Notes under the pieces: generated by a model
Database searches by the model: none
Told to the model about the DNA's origin: nothing
What the model saw: the letters and a program-made list of their open reading frames with translations, nothing else
Shown: one piece after another, positions 11,696 to 12,952 of the stretch
Numbering within the stretch: the stretch's first letter is position 1
Layout: each line of letters begins with the position of its first letter
Made by a program: the position numbers and the translations under genes
Source of the DNA: an uncultured Lachnospiraceae bacterium
GTDB lineage: Bacteria > Bacillota > Clostridia > Lachnospirales > Lachnospiraceae
Assembly: GCA_902783445.1 (NCBI GenBank)
Contig: CACZQX010000196.1
Coordinates: 1-12,952 of the forward strand
Length of the DNA stretch: 12,952 bases
Direction: 5' to 3'

Positions 11696-12952
11696 TTAAC
11701 AAAATATTGTGTCAAATCCCGTTGTTTCAATAATTTCTTTTATATTTTCGTTCATGTTTATAATGTTAAAGCTTTCATTGTCCGGCAAAGCCTTTCGCAT
11801 TATCAAAAGAACTCTTAAGCCCGCTGATGATATATAATCAAGATTTTGCATATCAACGGTTATATTAGATATGTCGGCTTTAGCATCAGCTTCTTTGTAA
11901 AGCGCCAAAAGTTCCGGAGCTGTAATGGTATCAAGTCGCCCTGTCAATTCAATATAAAGCTTGTTATCACTTAATCTTACATTGGCATCAAAGTTTGCTT
12001 CCTTGCAGGAAAAATCTTCCGCATTACCGACCTTCGGAGTCATCACCCACATATTAACCTCTTGCAAGCCTTCCAATACACCTTCTCGCACATCATCCTG
12101 AAGATTTGCCAAAGACTTAATTGTTTCCGGCATATAGCTCTTAAAAGGAACAAGTTCCAGATTGAATCCCATATCATCCACAAACTTTTTGGCTTTTTCT
12201 CTGTCTTTATCAAAGAAAACATTGTTTTCCAAGGTTGTTTTTGCAACCGAACCCGCCGCAATATTTGCAACCATGCCCGCCATTTCCCGAGGCAGTGAGT
12301 TTGCTAAAATCTTAATGCCCTTTTCTTGAGCAAGGTCTAATTCATTATCAACCGTAACCCATTTTCCGCCGTACTCCAGCAAAAGTTTTCTTACATTGGC
12401 AAATACCGTTTCAATCTCGGCCTGGGTAAGGTACATCAAAAGGCCTTCGGTTGTAATATGAAGTTTGCCATTAACATCGCCCAGCCCCTTTTTAAGTGAA
12501 GCATAATTTGTAGCGTCTACTTCATGATATTTTATTTTTTCATTATCCCCTATTATCTTGTTTACCGCAGGCTTCATGGCATCAATTACTGCCGGTAAAT
12601 CAAAACCGTAATAATTAATACCGCTTTTTGCAAGTTTAACACCGCGGGCAGTGTAGCCGCTTGGAAGATCCAATACGTTTTTTACACCGGATTTTATAAT
12701 ATAATTATTCATAGAAAAAAAGCGTGTCTCTACAAGCGAGCTAAAAATCGGCATTAAATTCATAAGTACCTGCTTCATTTCCGGCGAAATATTTGAGCCT
12801 CGCTCCTTTGAATCAGCTCCAAACTCGGTAAAGCCCAGAACTTTTCTTAAATTATCTGATTCTTCATCCCCTGTAGCCGATACTATTTGCAGGCACGAAT
12901 GCGCTGTAGAGTAAACCGGATTTACTTCTTCTCTTAGTTTTTCAATATTAAT
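11696..12952 (-). CDS. SAM methyltransferase (LCM-like) fused to a STAS domain, 5' end outside window
   Basis: The frame is open to the right edge with no stop, so at least 58 codons precede the Met at 12778 and the true start lies beyond 12952. A total of 418 residues are visible. The N-terminal part resembles leucine carboxyl methyltransferase-like class I enzymes: motif I NVLDLPSGYTARG (12679-12641), NYYGFDLPAVID for motif II, YHEVDATNY, and TTEGLLMYLT, a family-typical motif. Acceptor substrate unknown. The last 95 or so residues (from about 11980 down) form a STAS domain of the anti-anti-sigma type: LYIELTGRLDTITAPEL, ITVDMQNLDYISSAGLRVLL and INMNENIKEIIETTGF. The ISSAGLR motif keeps the serine (codons 11825-11830) that is phosphorylated in SpoIIAA-type proteins. 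The fusion suggests methyltransferase activity tied to partner-switch signalling; that is inference. The Met at 12778 has no clear ribosome binding site. Confidence 0.85.
   Translation of the reverse strand: MNIEKLREEVNPVYSTAHSCLQIVSATGDEESDNLRKVLGFTEFGADSKERGSNISPEMKQVLMNLMPIFSSLVETRFFSMNNYIIKSGVKNVLDLPSGYTARGVKLAKSGINYYGFDLPAVIDAMKPAVNKIIGDNEKIKYHEVDATNYASLKKGLGDVNGKLHITTEGLLMYLTQAEIETVFANVRKLLLEYGGKWVTVDNELDLAQEKGIKILANSLPREMAGMVANIAAGSVAKTTLENNVFFDKDREKAKKFVDDMGFNLELVPFKSYMPETIKSLANLQDDVREGVLEGLQEVNMWVMTPKVGNAEDFSCKEANFDANVRLSDNKLYIELTGRLDTITAPELLALYKEADAKADISNITVDMQNLDYISSAGLRVLLIMRKALPDNESFNIINMNENIKEIIETTGFDTIFC

Noticed and set aside
12776..12778. Met at 12778 as the start of the methyltransferase-STAS gene
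   Set aside because: The frame stays open for 58 codons to the window edge, the upstream translation looks protein-like, and there is no ribosome binding site at a proper distance.
1..12952. CRISPR arrays, tRNA genes, insertion sequences, phage integration sites
   Set aside because: I found no regularly spaced long repeats, no cloverleaf-like segments, no transposase or integrase motifs in any frame.

Overview
The window looks like a chromosomal segment from a low-GC Gram-positive anaerobe of the Clostridia, possibly Lachnospiraceae-like. The grounds are AT-rich DNA with strong GGAGG-type ribosome binding sites, a biotin ligase without a DNA-binding domain, a Gram-positive type GAPDH, an AzgA-type permease pair, a lipoprotein with an acidic/Thr-rich architecture, and AraC-type regulators whose N-terminal cupins resemble those of gut Clostridia. 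This placement is inferred from family resemblance only.

Left third (1-4650). A minus-strand biotin ligase (birA) diverges from a tightly coupled two-gene unit (1151-3154) that I cannot assign to any family. A glyceraldehyde-3-phosphate dehydrogenase gene (3394-4476) follows. Its leader holds a good promoter placed directly in front of a strong hairpin plus T-run. Two near-identical hairpin repeats with a compensating base pair change follow its stop codon. A perfect 13-bp bidirectional terminator (4621-4650) separates it from the converging genes.

Middle (4667-8249). A minus-strand three-gene operon, in transcription order, encodes an alpha/beta hydrolase and two paralogous NCS2/AzgA-type nucleobase permeases, with 27- and 31-bp gaps. 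A TGn-extended -10 promoter lies upstream. The permease signature motifs differ from the usual family pattern, more so in the first permease.

Right part (8436-11663). This stretch shows gene decay. It holds a small piece of an AraC-type cupin, an intact lipoprotein with an internal duplication (8736-9761), a feruloyl-esterase-like gene broken by a frameshift and probable internal deletion (9990-11059), and an AraC regulator broken in the middle and cut at both ends (11050-11663). The esterase and AraC remnants meet head to head at about 11050-11059, both lacking their 5' ends, as if one deletion removed the shared promoter region.

Right edge (11696-12952). The most unusual protein in the window is here: a leucine-carboxyl-methyltransferase-like SAM methyltransferase fused to a C-terminal STAS (anti-anti-sigma type) domain. 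Its reading frame is open to the window edge, so its true start lies outside. Convergent gene ends across the window are separated by clear intrinsic terminators. I saw no tRNA, rRNA, CRISPR array, insertion sequence or known riboswitch.
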